This document shows positions 32,224 to 42,144 of a DNA stretch of 51,338 bases, piece after piece. Below the pieces are notes generated by a model. It made no database searches. It saw only the letters and a program-made list of their open reading frames with translations, and had not been told where the DNA came from. The DNA lies in contig JAUMWJ010000011.1 of NCBI GenBank assembly GCA_030529655.1, forward strand, positions 1-51,338, written 5' to 3'. Position 1 is the first letter of the stretch. Every line of letters starts with the position of its first letter. This DNA is from Eubacteriales bacterium (lineage in GTDB: Bacteria; Bacillota; Clostridia; Oscillospirales; Oscillospiraceae). Both the position numbers and the translations under genes were made by a program.

Positions 32224-32252
32224 ATTGTATTACGGATTGGCTTCGCGGTCAA
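32224..32252 (-). promoter_or_regulatory. ftsZ-proximal sigma-A promoter
   Basis: TTGACC (32247-32252) and TACAAT (32224-32229) are 17 bp apart in the 143-bp gap between ftsQ and ftsZ. Confidence 0.7.
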
Positions 32253-32290
32253 GAGTTCTGCTGCGATTTTCCTGCAATTTCTTCACTTTT

Positions 32291-33049
32291 TTATTTGGGA
32301 ACAAAACTTGCCTTGCCATCCTGTGTCAGGTCGATCGTGCCCTTCTCATTATCCTCCAGTCGCTCCACCACCGCCTTGAGGTATTCCAGCTTATAGTCAA
32401 AGTCTGCCGTCCACAAGAGCTGCACATCAAAGCGGCCCAGATAGCGCAGCGACAGATAAGCGTCTTCCTCTAAGTGGATCTCCTGTAGGTCAGATAGCAT
32501 ATTTTTCTGATATAACTGCCGCAAAAGCAACAGCAGCGCATGATATTTGCTCTCCTGCTCTGCCAGTGGGATCATCGACTGTCCCACTGTCGGTTCCTGC
32601 AGTGTCAAGCCGGTCAGCATGACATAATTTGCTTTATCCTTTATCGGTGCTGTGTCGGCAATTTTGCCGTTATAGCAGCCAAGCCACAGCGCGCCATCCT
32701 GCTCCACCGCCACGGCGTGTTCGCACTCACTTACCGCAATGCAAAGTGTATTGGGCAGGCGGCGGCTGATCTGTACCGATTCGACATAGGTAAGATCCCC
32801 TGCGATACACGATGCCACCTCGTATTTATTCAGGAAAAACAGGTTTTCACCGATGGCAACACCGCCGGCCTCTACAATTTCCTCCGTACTGTAACGGCTG
32901 TTGCCGCTTACCTCAACACGGTCTACCTTGAAAAACAGAGCCAGCGCCGCTGCAATGGCACCGCAAATAATGACAAAAATCAACAAACGGTAGACAAAAG
33001 CAAATTTACCCCGTGTGTTTCTGCGCCGATACCTGCGTCGTCTGGCCAT
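32291..33049 (-). CDS. ftsQ: Cell division protein FtsQ/DivIB
   Basis: 252 residues. A very basic N-terminus (ARRRRYRRRNTRGK) is followed by one membrane segment (about 17-40) and a POTRA domain, FKVDRVEVSGNSRYSTEEIVEAGGVAIGENLF, then the beta domain. FtsQ with FtsB/FtsL recruits septal peptidoglycan synthase. It begins 21 bases after murA. ATG follows AGGAGG-like AGAGGAGG. Confidence 0.9.
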   Translation of the reverse strand: MARRRRYRRRNTRGKFAFVYRLLIFVIICGAIAAALALFFKVDRVEVSGNSRYSTEEIVEAGGVAIGENLFFLNKYEVASCIAGDLTYVESVQISRRLPNTLCIAVSECEHAVAVEQDGALWLGCYNGKIADTAPIKDKANYVMLTGLTLQEPTVGQSMIPLAEQESKYHALLLLLRQLYQKNMLSDLQEIHLEEDAYLSLRYLGRFDVQLLWTADFDYKLEYLKAVVERLEDNEKGTIDLTQDGKASFVPK

Positions 33050-33070
33050 GTTTTCCTCCTCTCTGATACC

Positions 33071-34321
33071 TTACTCGTATCGTATAGCGGCGCCAAGCTG
33101 CGCCAGATTCTCCACCAGGCAATCGTAGCCCCGATGGATGTGATAAATATCGTCTATGTGCGTCTCGCCGTTCCCTTGAAGTCCGGCAATCACCAACGCT
33201 GCGCCACCGCGCAGATCCGTCGCCCGTACTGTTGTACCGCACAGCTTTTCCACGCCGCACAGCACCGCCACACGCCCTTCCAGCCGGACATCTGCACCCA
33301 TACGCAAAAATTCCGGCACATGGCGGTAGCGGTTTTCAAATATGTTTTCCACAAATACCGTTGTACCTCGACTGCGCAGCAGCGATGCCATCACGATCGC
33401 CTGGGCATCGGTAGGGAAACCGGGATAAGGGGATGTTCGCACCGGACTGATCCCCTGCAAGATGCCGTCACTTTTCAGGCAGATCAGGTTTTCTTCGCTG
33501 CGGATTTGGCAGCCCGCCTGTACCAGCGCCGCGGTCACTGTGGACACATGGCGGTAATCCACATCACGCAGGCAAACCTCGCCGCCTGTGGCGGCAACTG
33601 CCGAAAGGTATGTAGCCGCAACGATCCGGTCGGCAATACACCGATGCACACAGCCGTGCAATCCTGTGCCGCCCTCTACCGTAATTGTCGAGCTTCCTGC
33701 GCCTTTTATGCACACGCCCATTTTTTGCAGGAAATACTGCAGATCAACTATCTCCGGCTCACGGGCAGCGTTGGTAATGGTTGTTGTTTCCTCTGCGCCG
33801 CAGGCAGCTAAAATAGCATTTTCCGTGGCTCCCACGCTGGGAATAGACAGCACGATCTCTCTGCCGCGCAAATGTGGCGCCCGGCAGCACAGGCAGCGGT
33901 CGCACACTTCTATTTCTGCGCCTAAATCGCGCAAGGCCGACAAGTGCAGATCTATAGGTCTTGGCCCTAATTCGCAACCGCCGGGATAAGACATCTCCGC
34001 CCGACCGCAGCGCGCCAATATGGCACCCAGAAAAATGACAGAAGAACGCATCTGGCGCATTAGATCTTCCGGTATATCACAGCGACTCATGGTGGCGGTG
34101 TCCACCACCAGATCGTCCGCTTCCCAGTGAACGCGGCAGCCGAGATAACGCAAAATCTCCGTCGCGGTTTCTACATCACGCAGACGGGGACAAGCGTGAA
34201 TCACGCAAGTATCTCCGCCCAGGATGGTAGCTGCAAGGATAGGCAGAACGCTGTTTTTCGCGCATTGCACCGTGATCTCGCCGCAAAGTCTGCGTCCGCC
34301 CTCCACTTTGATCAAACTCAT
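33071..34321 (-). CDS. murA: UDP-N-acetylglucosamine 1-carboxyvinyltransferase MurA
   Basis: 416 residues. Catalytic Cys116 is in GGCELGPRPIDLH, and Lys22 is in AKNSVLPIL. VDYRHVSTVTAALVQAGC, SPYPGFPTDAQAIVMA and ENIFENRYRHVPEF are enolpyruvyl-transferase motifs. It makes UDP-GlcNAc-enolpyruvate, the first committed wall precursor; having Cys, it should be fosfomycin-sensitive. ATG at 34321 has GGAGG four bases upstream. Its place between murG and ftsQ, usually filled by murB, is notable. Confidence 0.94.
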   Translation of the reverse strand: MSLIKVEGGRRLCGEITVQCAKNSVLPILAATILGGDTCVIHACPRLRDVETATEILRYLGCRVHWEADDLVVDTATMSRCDIPEDLMRQMRSSVIFLGAILARCGRAEMSYPGGCELGPRPIDLHLSALRDLGAEIEVCDRCLCCRAPHLRGREIVLSIPSVGATENAILAACGAEETTTITNAAREPEIVDLQYFLQKMGVCIKGAGSSTITVEGGTGLHGCVHRCIADRIVAATYLSAVAATGGEVCLRDVDYRHVSTVTAALVQAGCQIRSEENLICLKSDGILQGISPVRTSPYPGFPTDAQAIVMASLLRSRGTTVFVENIFENRYRHVPEFLRMGADVRLEGRVAVLCGVEKLCGTTVRATDLRGGAALVIAGLQGNGETHIDDIYHIHRGYDCLVENLAQLGAAIRYE

Positions 34322-34378
34322 TTGACCTCCGCCTTTCATCGCGTTTACGCCATACTATGCGAAGGACAAATTACAGGG

Positions 34379-35497
34379 TTACTTCAGGATACTCATCACC
34401 GTATTATAAAGGCGTTCGGTCGCATCGAGAATCCCCAATTCCGCCATGCTGCGGCTCATGGATGCCTGCCTTGCCGGATCGGACAAAATTTCCTTTGCCG
34501 CCTCATACAAGGTGTTGCCATCCGCCTCTTTTTCCGTCAGAAGCACCGCACCGCCGTGTTTTTCCAGAATACGGGCGTTTTTCTCCTGATGGTTATTGGT
34601 CACATACGGTGAAGGCACGATCACCGTTGGCATGGCCAGCGCGGTAATTTCGCTGACTGTGGACGCGCCGGCACGGCAAATTACCAGATCAGCCGCACGC
34701 ATCACCACCGCCATATCGTAAATATATTGCCGAATGTCCAGTGACGGACAATCATTCAGGCCGTTCTTCCGCAGTTCGGACACCATCTGCTCCCAACTGC
34801 CGGCACCCACCGCATGAATATGGTGGAACGGCAGACCTTCCGCCTTTTCCCGTCGGAAAAAGTCCAACATCTGGCGGTTCATGTTACTGGCACCCAAACT
34901 GCCCCAGAAGGACACGATCAGAGGTCGTTCATCGTCCAATGCCAGTTTTTCACGGGCCTGCTCCTTTGTCAGGTCAAAGAAGTCGCCCCGTACCGGCGTG
35001 CCGGTGACAATAATCTTCTCCGGATGCTGATAGTGCCCTCGGCACTCCTCAAAACCCACCATAATGCGATCCACATACTTTTCCAGCATTTTCGTGGTCA
35101 GACCCGGCACCATATTGGACTCATGTACCGCCGTGGGGATCCCTGCGCGAGCCGCTTGACGCACCACAGGATAGCTGGCATAACCACCGGTACCCACCAC
35201 CAGATCGGGTTTGAAATCCCGCAAAATACGATTCGCCTGACGGCGGCTGGTCACCACTTTTACCAACGCATCCGCGTTATGCAGCAGCTCTCTGGGTGCC
35301 AACGAACGGTGGAAATTGGAGATGACAACGCTGCGAAATTCGTATCCGGCCTTTTTTACAAGGCCACCCTCCATACCGTCCGGTGTGCCGACAAACAGGA
35401 TCTCTATATCGGGATGTTTTTTTTGCATATAACTTGCCAGCGCCAGTGCAGGATTCACATGACCTGCTGTGCCGCCGCAGGTAAAAATCACTTTCAT
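34379..35497 (-). CDS. murG: Lipid II synthase MurG
   Basis: 372 residues, normal size. The N-terminal TCGGTAGHVNPALALA binds undecaprenyl-PP-MurNAc; GFKPDLVVGTGGYASYPVVRQA and HESNMVPGLTTK follow. The C-terminal ICRAGASTVSEITALAMPTVIVPSPYVTNNHQEKNA binds UDP-GlcNAc. It adds GlcNAc to lipid I on the inner membrane face. ATG at 35497 follows GGAGGTATTG; the frame continues upstream through ftsW's 3' end but has no ribosome site. Confidence 0.96.
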   Translation of the reverse strand: MKVIFTCGGTAGHVNPALALASYMQKKHPDIEILFVGTPDGMEGGLVKKAGYEFRSVVISNFHRSLAPRELLHNADALVKVVTSRRQANRILRDFKPDLVVGTGGYASYPVVRQAARAGIPTAVHESNMVPGLTTKMLEKYVDRIMVGFEECRGHYQHPEKIIVTGTPVRGDFFDLTKEQAREKLALDDERPLIVSFWGSLGASNMNRQMLDFFRREKAEGLPFHHIHAVGAGSWEQMVSELRKNGLNDCPSLDIRQYIYDMAVVMRAADLVICRAGASTVSEITALAMPTVIVPSPYVTNNHQEKNARILEKHGGAVLLTEKEADGNTLYEAAKEILSDPARQASMSRSMAELGILDATERLYNTVMSILK

Positions 35498-35511
35498 TGC
35501 GTCAATACCTC

Positions 35512-36711
35512 CTATCCGTTTCTCGGTGCGGGTATTTGCCGCGATACACTCATGACGATACCCATTTCCACTAACTGCAGCGCCAATGCCGTACCGCCAT
35601 AGGAGAAGAACGGCAGAGAAATACCGGTAGCAGGAATCAATCCCGTAACCACCGCGATATTCAAAAATGTCTGCAATGCCACCTGGGTGATAACACCCAC
35701 CACCAACAGCGCGCCAAAGCGGTCTTTCGCATGGAGTGCGATCCAGAAGCCGCGTATGATCAGCAGCACGAAAATCAACATGATGACACACGCGCCGATC
35801 AAACCCAGCTCCTCGCAGACGATGGCAAAAATACAGTCATTATGCCGCTCCGGCAGGTACAGAAACTTTTGACGGCTTTTGCCGAGTCCTACACCCAACA
35901 GTCCGCCTGATCCAATGGCGATCAAGCTCTGGCAAATCTGATAGCCCGCATCACCGGCATCGGACCAGGGATCGCGCCACAGCAAGATACGGTCAGCGTT
36001 GTATTTAATGACACCGGCGTCCACCAATTTAATAAACAGCACCGCCACAGCGCCCACACCGCCGACACCGACCCCAATCAGCCAACCCTGCATACCGCCC
36101 ACCGCCATCATCACGGCACCGGTGCCGACGATCAGAATAGCGCCGGACAGGTGCGGCTCAAGGAGCATGAAAATCCCTACTACACCCAGTATGGCCACAT
36201 AGGGCACCACGCCATAACGCCATGTAAGCATTTTTTCCCGTTTTTTGGAAATACTGTCGGCAAAAAAGACGATCACGCCCAATTTAGCGATTTCAGAGGG
36301 CTGGAAGGTCAGCAATTCGCCAAAGCCCAACCAGCGTGTGGCACCATTGCGTGTAATGCCCACACCGGGGATGATTACCAGCACCAGCAGGAAGATGGAT
36401 AGGCCAAGCAACAGCTTCGCCATGCCGCGCCAACGCTGATAATTCACGCGGGAGATGACGAACATAGCCGCAAGTCCCAACAGGGCAAAAATCAACTGTC
36501 GTTTGAAATAGTAAGCCGCATCGCCTGTTTCGTAATAGGCAGCAGGAAAACTGGCAGAGAACAGCATGACAAGCCCCACGCCGGTCAAGAGCAGCGTCAG
36601 AAGCAAAAACGGCATATCTACAGTCCCCTGTGCCGCCTCGCGGCTCTTTCGCTCCAGCTTTTCGGCACTGCGGCGCCGTCTCAGCGCCTCTGCGCGTTCC
36701 TTTTGCGTCAT
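35512..36711 (-). CDS. ftsW: SEDS glycosyltransferase FtsW
   Basis: 399 residues with about ten membrane segments. Conserved SEDS segments are QPSEIAKLGVIVFFAD, GATRWLGFG, LLEPHLSGAILI, GLGKSRQKFLYLPERHNDCIFAIVCEELGL and GISLPFFSYGGTALALQLVEMG. FtsW polymerises lipid II at the septum with the class B PBP encoded upstream. An RA-rich cytoplasmic N-terminus precedes the first segment. The ATG follows GAGGAGGG. Sporulation paralog SpoVE is also possible by sequence; context favours FtsW. Confidence 0.93.
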   Translation of the reverse strand: MTQKERAEALRRRRSAEKLERKSREAAQGTVDMPFLLLTLLLTGVGLVMLFSASFPAAYYETGDAAYYFKRQLIFALLGLAAMFVISRVNYQRWRGMAKLLLGLSIFLLVLVIIPGVGITRNGATRWLGFGELLTFQPSEIAKLGVIVFFADSISKKREKMLTWRYGVVPYVAILGVVGIFMLLEPHLSGAILIVGTGAVMMAVGGMQGWLIGVGVGGVGAVAVLFIKLVDAGVIKYNADRILLWRDPWSDAGDAGYQICQSLIAIGSGGLLGVGLGKSRQKFLYLPERHNDCIFAIVCEELGLIGACVIMLIFVLLIIRGFWIALHAKDRFGALLVVGVITQVALQTFLNIAVVTGLIPATGISLPFFSYGGTALALQLVEMGIVMSVSRQIPAPRNG

Positions 36712-36748
36712 ACGGTTCCCTCCTCTCCTTTTTTATGATACCTTTCCG

Positions 36749-37738
36749 TTAAATGGCAAAACGGTCACATACACCGAAATAGGCCAGCAGGCAGAAAATG
36801 GTGCTGACGGTCGTGAATACCGCCACCACTTTTTTCTCATTCCAGCCGCACATTTCAAAATGATGGTGCAGCGGTGCCATTTTGAAAACACGCTTACCGC
36901 GGGTCAGCTTGTAATAAGCCACCTGAATAATATCGGACATGGTTTCGCAGATATAGACGATTCCCACCAGCAGCAGTACCAGCGGCATATCATAGGCAAA
37001 TGCCAATGCCGCTACCGCACCGCCCAGGAACAGCGAGCCGGTATCGCCCATAAACACCTTGGCAGGATAATGGTTGTAAAGCAAAAAGCCGAACAATCCG
37101 CCCAATAAGGCGCCGGCAAACACACCAAGCTGTGTATAGCCGCTCCATACATAGCCCAGAATGGCAAAGAACGCCGCCACAGGCACGGTCACGCCGGAGC
37201 TGAGTCCGTCCACGCCGTCTGTAATATTCACCGCATTCACTGTACCCACGATGACAAAGGCGGCAAAAATCAGATAGACCACCCAGTTCATGACAATGTG
37301 CGTCTGGAAGAACGGGATATACAGTTTCGGGCTGAGCATACCCTCATAGCGCATCAGGCACAAGAAGGCAATAGCCGCCGCGAGCTGCAGCAGGAACTTC
37401 TGGATGGAAGTCAGGCCTGTATTCTGATGGTGCTTCACCTTCTGATAATCGTCAATATAGCCGATGATGCCAAAGACCAGCGCGAAAAGATACACATACA
37501 GATGGGTAAAATCGCCCTCCAACATACCACTCCAGCCAAGAAGCAGAATGGCCACGCCGATGCCGATAATGAACATCAGACCGCCCATGGTAGGGGTGCC
37601 CTGCTTGCTCATGTGCCAAGTGGGGCCAATCTCCTTGATACTCTGTCCTGCCTTCAGGCGCACCAGCGCAGGGATCAATACCTTGCCCACCAAAGCAGTA
37701 ACGACAAAGCTGACGACTAAAGCCAATAAAATCTTCAT
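36749..37738 (-). CDS. mraY: Phospho-MurNAc-pentapeptide translocase MraY
   Basis: 329 residues, ten membrane segments. QSIKEIGPTWHMSKQGTPTMGGLMF, NAVNITDGVDGLSSG (catalytic Asp) and KVFMGDTGSLFLGG are MraY motifs, and APLHHHFEMCGWNEKKVV is the HHHFE segment. It makes lipid I from UDP-MurNAc-pentapeptide. The ATG at 37738 has AGGAGGGAG upstream; the extended frame would overlap murE. Confidence 0.96.
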   Translation of the reverse strand: MKILLALVVSFVVTALVGKVLIPALVRLKAGQSIKEIGPTWHMSKQGTPTMGGLMFIIGIGVAILLLGWSGMLEGDFTHLYVYLFALVFGIIGYIDDYQKVKHHQNTGLTSIQKFLLQLAAAIAFLCLMRYEGMLSPKLYIPFFQTHIVMNWVVYLIFAAFVIVGTVNAVNITDGVDGLSSGVTVPVAAFFAILGYVWSGYTQLGVFAGALLGGLFGFLLYNHYPAKVFMGDTGSLFLGGAVAALAFAYDMPLVLLLVGIVYICETMSDIIQVAYYKLTRGKRVFKMAPLHHHFEMCGWNEKKVVAVFTTVSTIFCLLAYFGVCDRFAI

Positions 37739-37779
37739 AGGTAATACGCTCCCTCCTGCCCTGTCAGAGCGGGCAGTTT

Positions 37780-39225
37780 TCATTTGTTATTGTTCAGGTA
37801 TTCTGCCACGATCTCACGCTCATCCAAATGGTATTTTTCGTGTCCGATTTCCTGATAAGTTTCGTGTCCCTTACCGCACAGCACGATCACATCGTCTGTC
37901 CGGGCTTGTGCAAGAGCGTACCGAATCGCCTCTGCACGACCTGCCACCTCCTGCCAGCAAGCAGTTTGGGGAATGCCGGCTATGATTTCCTCGCGGATCA
38001 TTTGGGGTGACTCTGTACGGGGATTATCGTCCGTGACGATGACAAAATCCGCTTTATTTGCAGCAATAGCGCCCATCTGCGCTCTTTTGGAGCGGTCTCT
38101 GTCACCGCCGCAGCCGAAAACCGCTATAACACGGCCTTTGGCAAAGCCACGAACCGCTGTCAACATATTTTCCAACGCATCCGGCGTGTGAGCATAGTCG
38201 ATCAGCACCGTATAGTCCTTGCCGAATGCAGGCACCACTTCCATTCGTCCTTTGACGCCTCGGTATTCCCGCAGCGCAGGTACGCTCTCTTGCAGGGGGA
38301 TACCCAGTGCTTGGCAAGCGGCCAATGCACCCAGTGTGTTATACACGGTAAATGCTCCCGGAATCGGTGTTTCCGCAAAAACACGCTCCTGTTCCGTCAC
38401 TGCCAGATACACCGTAGTGGCTGCGGTCATTTTCACATTCTGTGCCTGCAGTGCTGCCTCCGTTTTGATACCGTAAGACAGCCGTTTTACCGATGCAAGC
38501 TGCAATATGCGCTCATGCCACGGATCATCTGCATTATACACCGCCGTGTCACATTGGGCAAACAGCTGTGCTTTCGTGGCGCAATAGTCCGTCATGGAAT
38601 CATGAAAATCCAAATGATCCTGTGTCAAATTGGTAAAGACACCCACAGCGAACCGCAAGCCGTAAACCCGATCCAGTGCCAGCGCATGGGATGACACCTC
38701 CATTACCACATGGCTGCAGCCCTCATCTGCCATTCGGCGCAGCAGCCGCTGCATTTGCCATGCATCCGGTGTAGTACGCAATGCGTCCTCTGCGCATGAC
38801 CCCACCATATTCTGTATGGTGCCGATCAGACCCACCTTTGCCTGACGCGTCGTTTCCAGAATGTGCTTAATGAGATAGGTGGTGGTCGTTTTCCCGTTTG
38901 TGCCGGTCACACCGATCAGCGTCATGGCAGCGGCCGGATCGCCAAAGTAATTTTGTGCCATGATTGCCAATGCCTGACGAGTGGAATGTACCAGCACATA
39001 GGGCACATCGTCCCGGGGTACTTCCCCACAGACCACACAGCAAGCACCTTGCGCCATTGCCTGCGCTATATACCGCTTTCCGTCCGCCTGTGTGCCTGTG
39101 ATGGCCACAAACACCTGCCCGGGCTGTATCTTTTGTGAGTCGCTGCTGACGCCGGAGATCTCCCGCGCCAGCTCTGCCGTACACAGCAGAGGCCTTACCC
39201 CTGCCAGCAGATCTTTCAGCCTCAC
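37780..39225 (-). CDS. murE: UDP-N-acetylmuramyl-tripeptide synthetase MurE
   Basis: 481 residues. The P-loop is GVTGTNGKTTTTYLIKHILE near residue 108. EVSSHALALDRV and VLIDYAHTPDALENML follow, and DNPRTESPQMI near 403 matches the DNPR motif that selects meso-diaminopimelate. It adds diaminopimelate to UDP-MurNAc-Ala-Glu. The start is GTG (39225), after GGAGAGGAG. A murF gene, usually next, is missing. Confidence 0.95.
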   Translation of the reverse strand: MRLKDLLAGVRPLLCTAELAREISGVSSDSQKIQPGQVFVAITGTQADGKRYIAQAMAQGACCVVCGEVPRDDVPYVLVHSTRQALAIMAQNYFGDPAAAMTLIGVTGTNGKTTTTYLIKHILETTRQAKVGLIGTIQNMVGSCAEDALRTTPDAWQMQRLLRRMADEGCSHVVMEVSSHALALDRVYGLRFAVGVFTNLTQDHLDFHDSMTDYCATKAQLFAQCDTAVYNADDPWHERILQLASVKRLSYGIKTEAALQAQNVKMTAATTVYLAVTEQERVFAETPIPGAFTVYNTLGALAACQALGIPLQESVPALREYRGVKGRMEVVPAFGKDYTVLIDYAHTPDALENMLTAVRGFAKGRVIAVFGCGGDRDRSKRAQMGAIAANKADFVIVTDDNPRTESPQMIREEIIAGIPQTACWQEVAGRAEAIRYALAQARTDDVIVLCGKGHETYQEIGHEKYHLDEREIVAEYLNNNK

Positions 39226-39248
39226 AAAAAGCTCCTCTCCGTTTTCTA

Positions 39249-41492
39249 TTAATCCTCCACGCTTGAGTCACTGAGTTGAACGGTAATCACTGTTCCTGCC
39301 GCCACCTTACTGCCTGCCGTTTCCGACTGCGAGGTGACACGGATGCTGCCGGAGCTGCTATCCGTTGTGCCGGAGAAGCGCAGCAGCAAACCGGCATTGG
39401 AAACAATGGTGTTGGCCTCCGATGGCGTTCTTCCCACCAGATTAGGCACTGTGCACTGTGTATCCGGCTTCTTTTCACCGGCGTACAGTATCACGGTAGA
39501 CTTACCGGGAATAACGGCACCGCCAAGCGGTGTCTGGTCGGTGATCCTGTCACCGCCGCCGACAACGCGGCAATCCAATCCGCGATCCTTTATCTTCTGT
39601 CGGGCTTCATCCACGGTCAGTTTTACCACATTGGGTACGGTTGTATCCGCGCCTAAAAGTTCCTCTGCCGTATAAGTCGGTTCGATTCCCAGATAGGGCA
39701 AAATTTCAGCCATTACCTTGCCGGAATAGGGCGCCACAGAGCCGCCGCCGGATGCCGACATAATGGACTCATCCGGTTCATCCATCGTGATCAGCATAAT
39801 GATTTCGGGATCATCTGCCGGGGCAAAGCAGGTAAAGGATACAACGACCTTTCCGGTCTTTCCCTTATCTGCCGTACCGGTCTTGCCGCCGATACGGTAA
39901 CCTGCCACCTGACCGTTTTTACCGGTACCGCTTGCCACAACGGTTTCCAGACATTCGCGCACATTGGCAGAGGTTTTCTCGCTGACAATCTTGCGAATCG
40001 GCGTATTGTCATGCTGATAGACCACATTACCGTCATCATCCACGATTTTCTCTACCACATACGGCTCATGCAAATAGCCGCCGTTGATACAGGCCGCCTG
40101 TGCCGCCACCAGAGCAATGGGCGTAATGTTGAAGTTCTGGCCAAACGCATAGCAGGCCAGATCCAACTGAGAGAACTTGCTGGGGTCCATGAAAATACCC
40201 TTTGCCTCGCCGTCCAGATCCACGCCGGAACCGTCCATCATGCCAAAGGCCTTCATGTATTCATAAAACTTTTCATTGCCCAAACGCAAACCGTAAGTGA
40301 TAAACGCAGGGTTGCAGGAATTGGCCGCTGTTTGCTGGATCGTTTCATGTCCGTGCTTGCTGGTGCAGTGGATCGTCGCATCTGACACCTTGATATAGCC
40401 CGGGCAGTCGAAGGTGGTGTTCATATCGATCACGCCTTCCTCCAGCGCTGCCGCCAGCGTTAGAATTTTGAAAGTAGAACCCGGCTCATATGTATCATTC
40501 AGGGTTTTGTTTCGCCATTGGCGAAGCTGCATATCGCCCAGCGACACCTGTTTCGACTGAATGGCCGCCTTCAATCTGGCGTTTTGTATGGCACCGTAGT
40601 CATTCAGATCATAAGTGGGATAAGACGCCATCGCCAGTATGGCGCCGGTCTTTGCATTGAGTACGATGCCCGTAGCGCCTTGACCGGCATTGTGCTTCTC
40701 TGCCATTTCGGCAATGTTTTTCTCCAGATAGTACTGCACGGTCGTATCCAGCGTCAGCACCAGGTCATTGCCGTTTTTCTCCGCAAAATACTGCTCATAT
40801 TCTGACAGCATATCATGCTCATTGGCTGCCTTTGCCGTCACCACCAAGCCGGTCTGCCCTTCCAGTTCCTCTTCGTAACGGGCTTCCAAGCCGTACAGTC
40901 CGGTATTATCGTTGCCTACAAAGCCGATAACATGAGCCGCCAGCGAACTGTAAGGATAGTAGCGTTTCGTGTCCGTCACCATGTATACACCACGGATCTC
41001 GTACTCGTTGATCAGCTCACGCACCTGATCGGCAAGCTCCTCATCGGCGCGCAGCTTGATCACCTCATACTGAGAATCGGTGTTATCCATGCGCTTTAAG
41101 ATGCCCTCCTCATTGACACTCAGGATCCGCGCCAGCTCCTTGGCAAGAAATTCCTTCGTCCACTTCGGCGGATTCTCCTTGTCGCTCTGCGCCTCTTCAA
41201 TTTCCATCGGAGATAAAAACACCGTTTCCGCTGTGGCGGAAATTGCCATTACATTGCCGTTGCGATCATAGATGGTGCCGCGGCTGGCCGTTACCACCGT
41301 GCTGCGCATCTGCTGATTCGCTGCCTTGGCCTGCAGTTCGTCATGCTGCACGATCTGCAAACTGTACAGCTTAAAAAACAGTATCACAAACAGCAATACA
41401 CCCATAATCAGCATCAGCCAGAATGTGCGGTTTTTGATCACGCGGTTTGCGCGCCGTACTTGTTCGGATTTTCGTGTTGGATTCTGTGACAC
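39249..41492 (-). CDS. Class B penicillin-binding protein with PASTA domains (FtsI/SpoVD type)
   Basis: 747 residues. A short cytoplasmic part and one membrane segment (about 22-43) precede the dimerisation domain, then the transpeptidase: EPGSTFK (Ser339), SCN (392-394), KTGT (537-540). Two PASTA repeats follow (about 612-680 and 682-747; VPNVVKLTVDEARQKI, VPNLVGRTPSEANTIV). It cross-links septal peptidoglycan with FtsW, and the PASTA domains bind muropeptides. Position right after ftsL supports the division role, but two PASTA domains also fit SpoVD. The start is GTG after GGGAGG. Confidence 0.93.
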   Translation of the reverse strand: MSQNPTRKSEQVRRANRVIKNRTFWLMLIMGVLLFVILFFKLYSLQIVQHDELQAKAANQQMRSTVVTASRGTIYDRNGNVMAISATAETVFLSPMEIEEAQSDKENPPKWTKEFLAKELARILSVNEEGILKRMDNTDSQYEVIKLRADEELADQVRELINEYEIRGVYMVTDTKRYYPYSSLAAHVIGFVGNDNTGLYGLEARYEEELEGQTGLVVTAKAANEHDMLSEYEQYFAEKNGNDLVLTLDTTVQYYLEKNIAEMAEKHNAGQGATGIVLNAKTGAILAMASYPTYDLNDYGAIQNARLKAAIQSKQVSLGDMQLRQWRNKTLNDTYEPGSTFKILTLAAALEEGVIDMNTTFDCPGYIKVSDATIHCTSKHGHETIQQTAANSCNPAFITYGLRLGNEKFYEYMKAFGMMDGSGVDLDGEAKGIFMDPSKFSQLDLACYAFGQNFNITPIALVAAQAACINGGYLHEPYVVEKIVDDDGNVVYQHDNTPIRKIVSEKTSANVRECLETVVASGTGKNGQVAGYRIGGKTGTADKGKTGKVVVSFTCFAPADDPEIIMLITMDEPDESIMSASGGGSVAPYSGKVMAEILPYLGIEPTYTAEELLGADTTVPNVVKLTVDEARQKIKDRGLDCRVVGGGDRITDQTPLGGAVIPGKSTVILYAGEKKPDTQCTVPNLVGRTPSEANTIVSNAGLLLRFSGTTDSSSGSIRVTSQSETAGSKVAAGTVITVQLSDSSVED

Positions 41493-41523
41493 GCCTTCCG
41501 CCTCCCTGTCAGTCTAATGTCAA

Positions 41524-41558
41524 GCAAGGAGCAAGAAGTCAACCTTCTTACTCCTTGC
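41524..41558. other. Stem-loop between ftsL and the PBP gene
   Basis: GCAAGGAGCAAGAAG pairs with CTTCTTACTCCTTGC (one mismatch), 15 positions with a short loop. On the transcribed strand no T run follows, so it is more like a processing site or attenuator inside the division operon than a terminator. Confidence 0.55.
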
Positions 41559-41581
41559 GCGTTTTCACTATATGGCACCGC

Positions 41582-42127
41582 TTACCGGAAATATTCCACC
41601 ACAGCTTCGATTCCCTCTTTCACTGTACCGAAGGCCTGTGCAAAAAAGCCCTCTGCGCCGCTCTGATGGATCACAACCGCATCAGAACCGGAAATGTCGA
41701 TATACTCGATCTGTCCGCTGGTGGGTTTGCTCATACCAGCCGCCTCGGCGCGTTCTTTCACCGTTGCCAGATCAAATGTCTGCTCATACTTGGTCACCAA
41801 AGCAACATGAGTATCCTGCGCCTGGCTCAGGTCATTTCTCAGCGTCATAACGGCCTCAGATGTTTCCGTCAACTGCGCATAGCCGATCATCAGTCCCACC
41901 ACCATTGCCGCCAGAACAGCTACCGCGCCGATCAGCAGCGGTGATGCCTTGGTTTTCGGCTGGGGCACGCTTCTTGTGCGTGGTTGCTGCTGCACCTGTC
42001 TGCGGCGCTGTTCTTCATGGATCTCACCGGCATGCTCCAGATTATGCTCTCTGACAAGGGTATCCAGATCGTATGCCAGGTTGCCATATACAGGCATATT
42101 CGGTTTTCTCTTCCGCGGATCTGCCAT
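41582..42127 (-). CDS. ftsL: FtsL-like cell division protein
   Basis: 181 residues, longer than usual (about 110). The long, polar cytoplasmic N-terminus contains QQQPRTRSVPQPKTK. One membrane segment lies at about 63-84, followed by a coiled coil (TSEAVMTLRNDLSQAQDTH) and a conserved FDLATVKERAEAAGM. Position between rsmH and the PBP gene makes FtsL the likely identity; sequence conservation in this family is low. Confidence 0.8.
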   Translation of the reverse strand: MADPRKRKPNMPVYGNLAYDLDTLVREHNLEHAGEIHEEQRRRQVQQQPRTRSVPQPKTKASPLLIGAVAVLAAMVVGLMIGYAQLTETSEAVMTLRNDLSQAQDTHVALVTKYEQTFDLATVKERAEAAGMSKPTSGQIEYIDISGSDAVVIHQSGAEGFFAQAFGTVKEGIEAVVEYFR

Positions 42128-42144
42128 TGTCAGTCATTCCTCTC

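Noticed and set aside
32540-33811. A 423-codon open frame antisense to ftsQ and murA
   Set aside because: It spans two real genes and their junction, with Cys/His-rich shadow composition.
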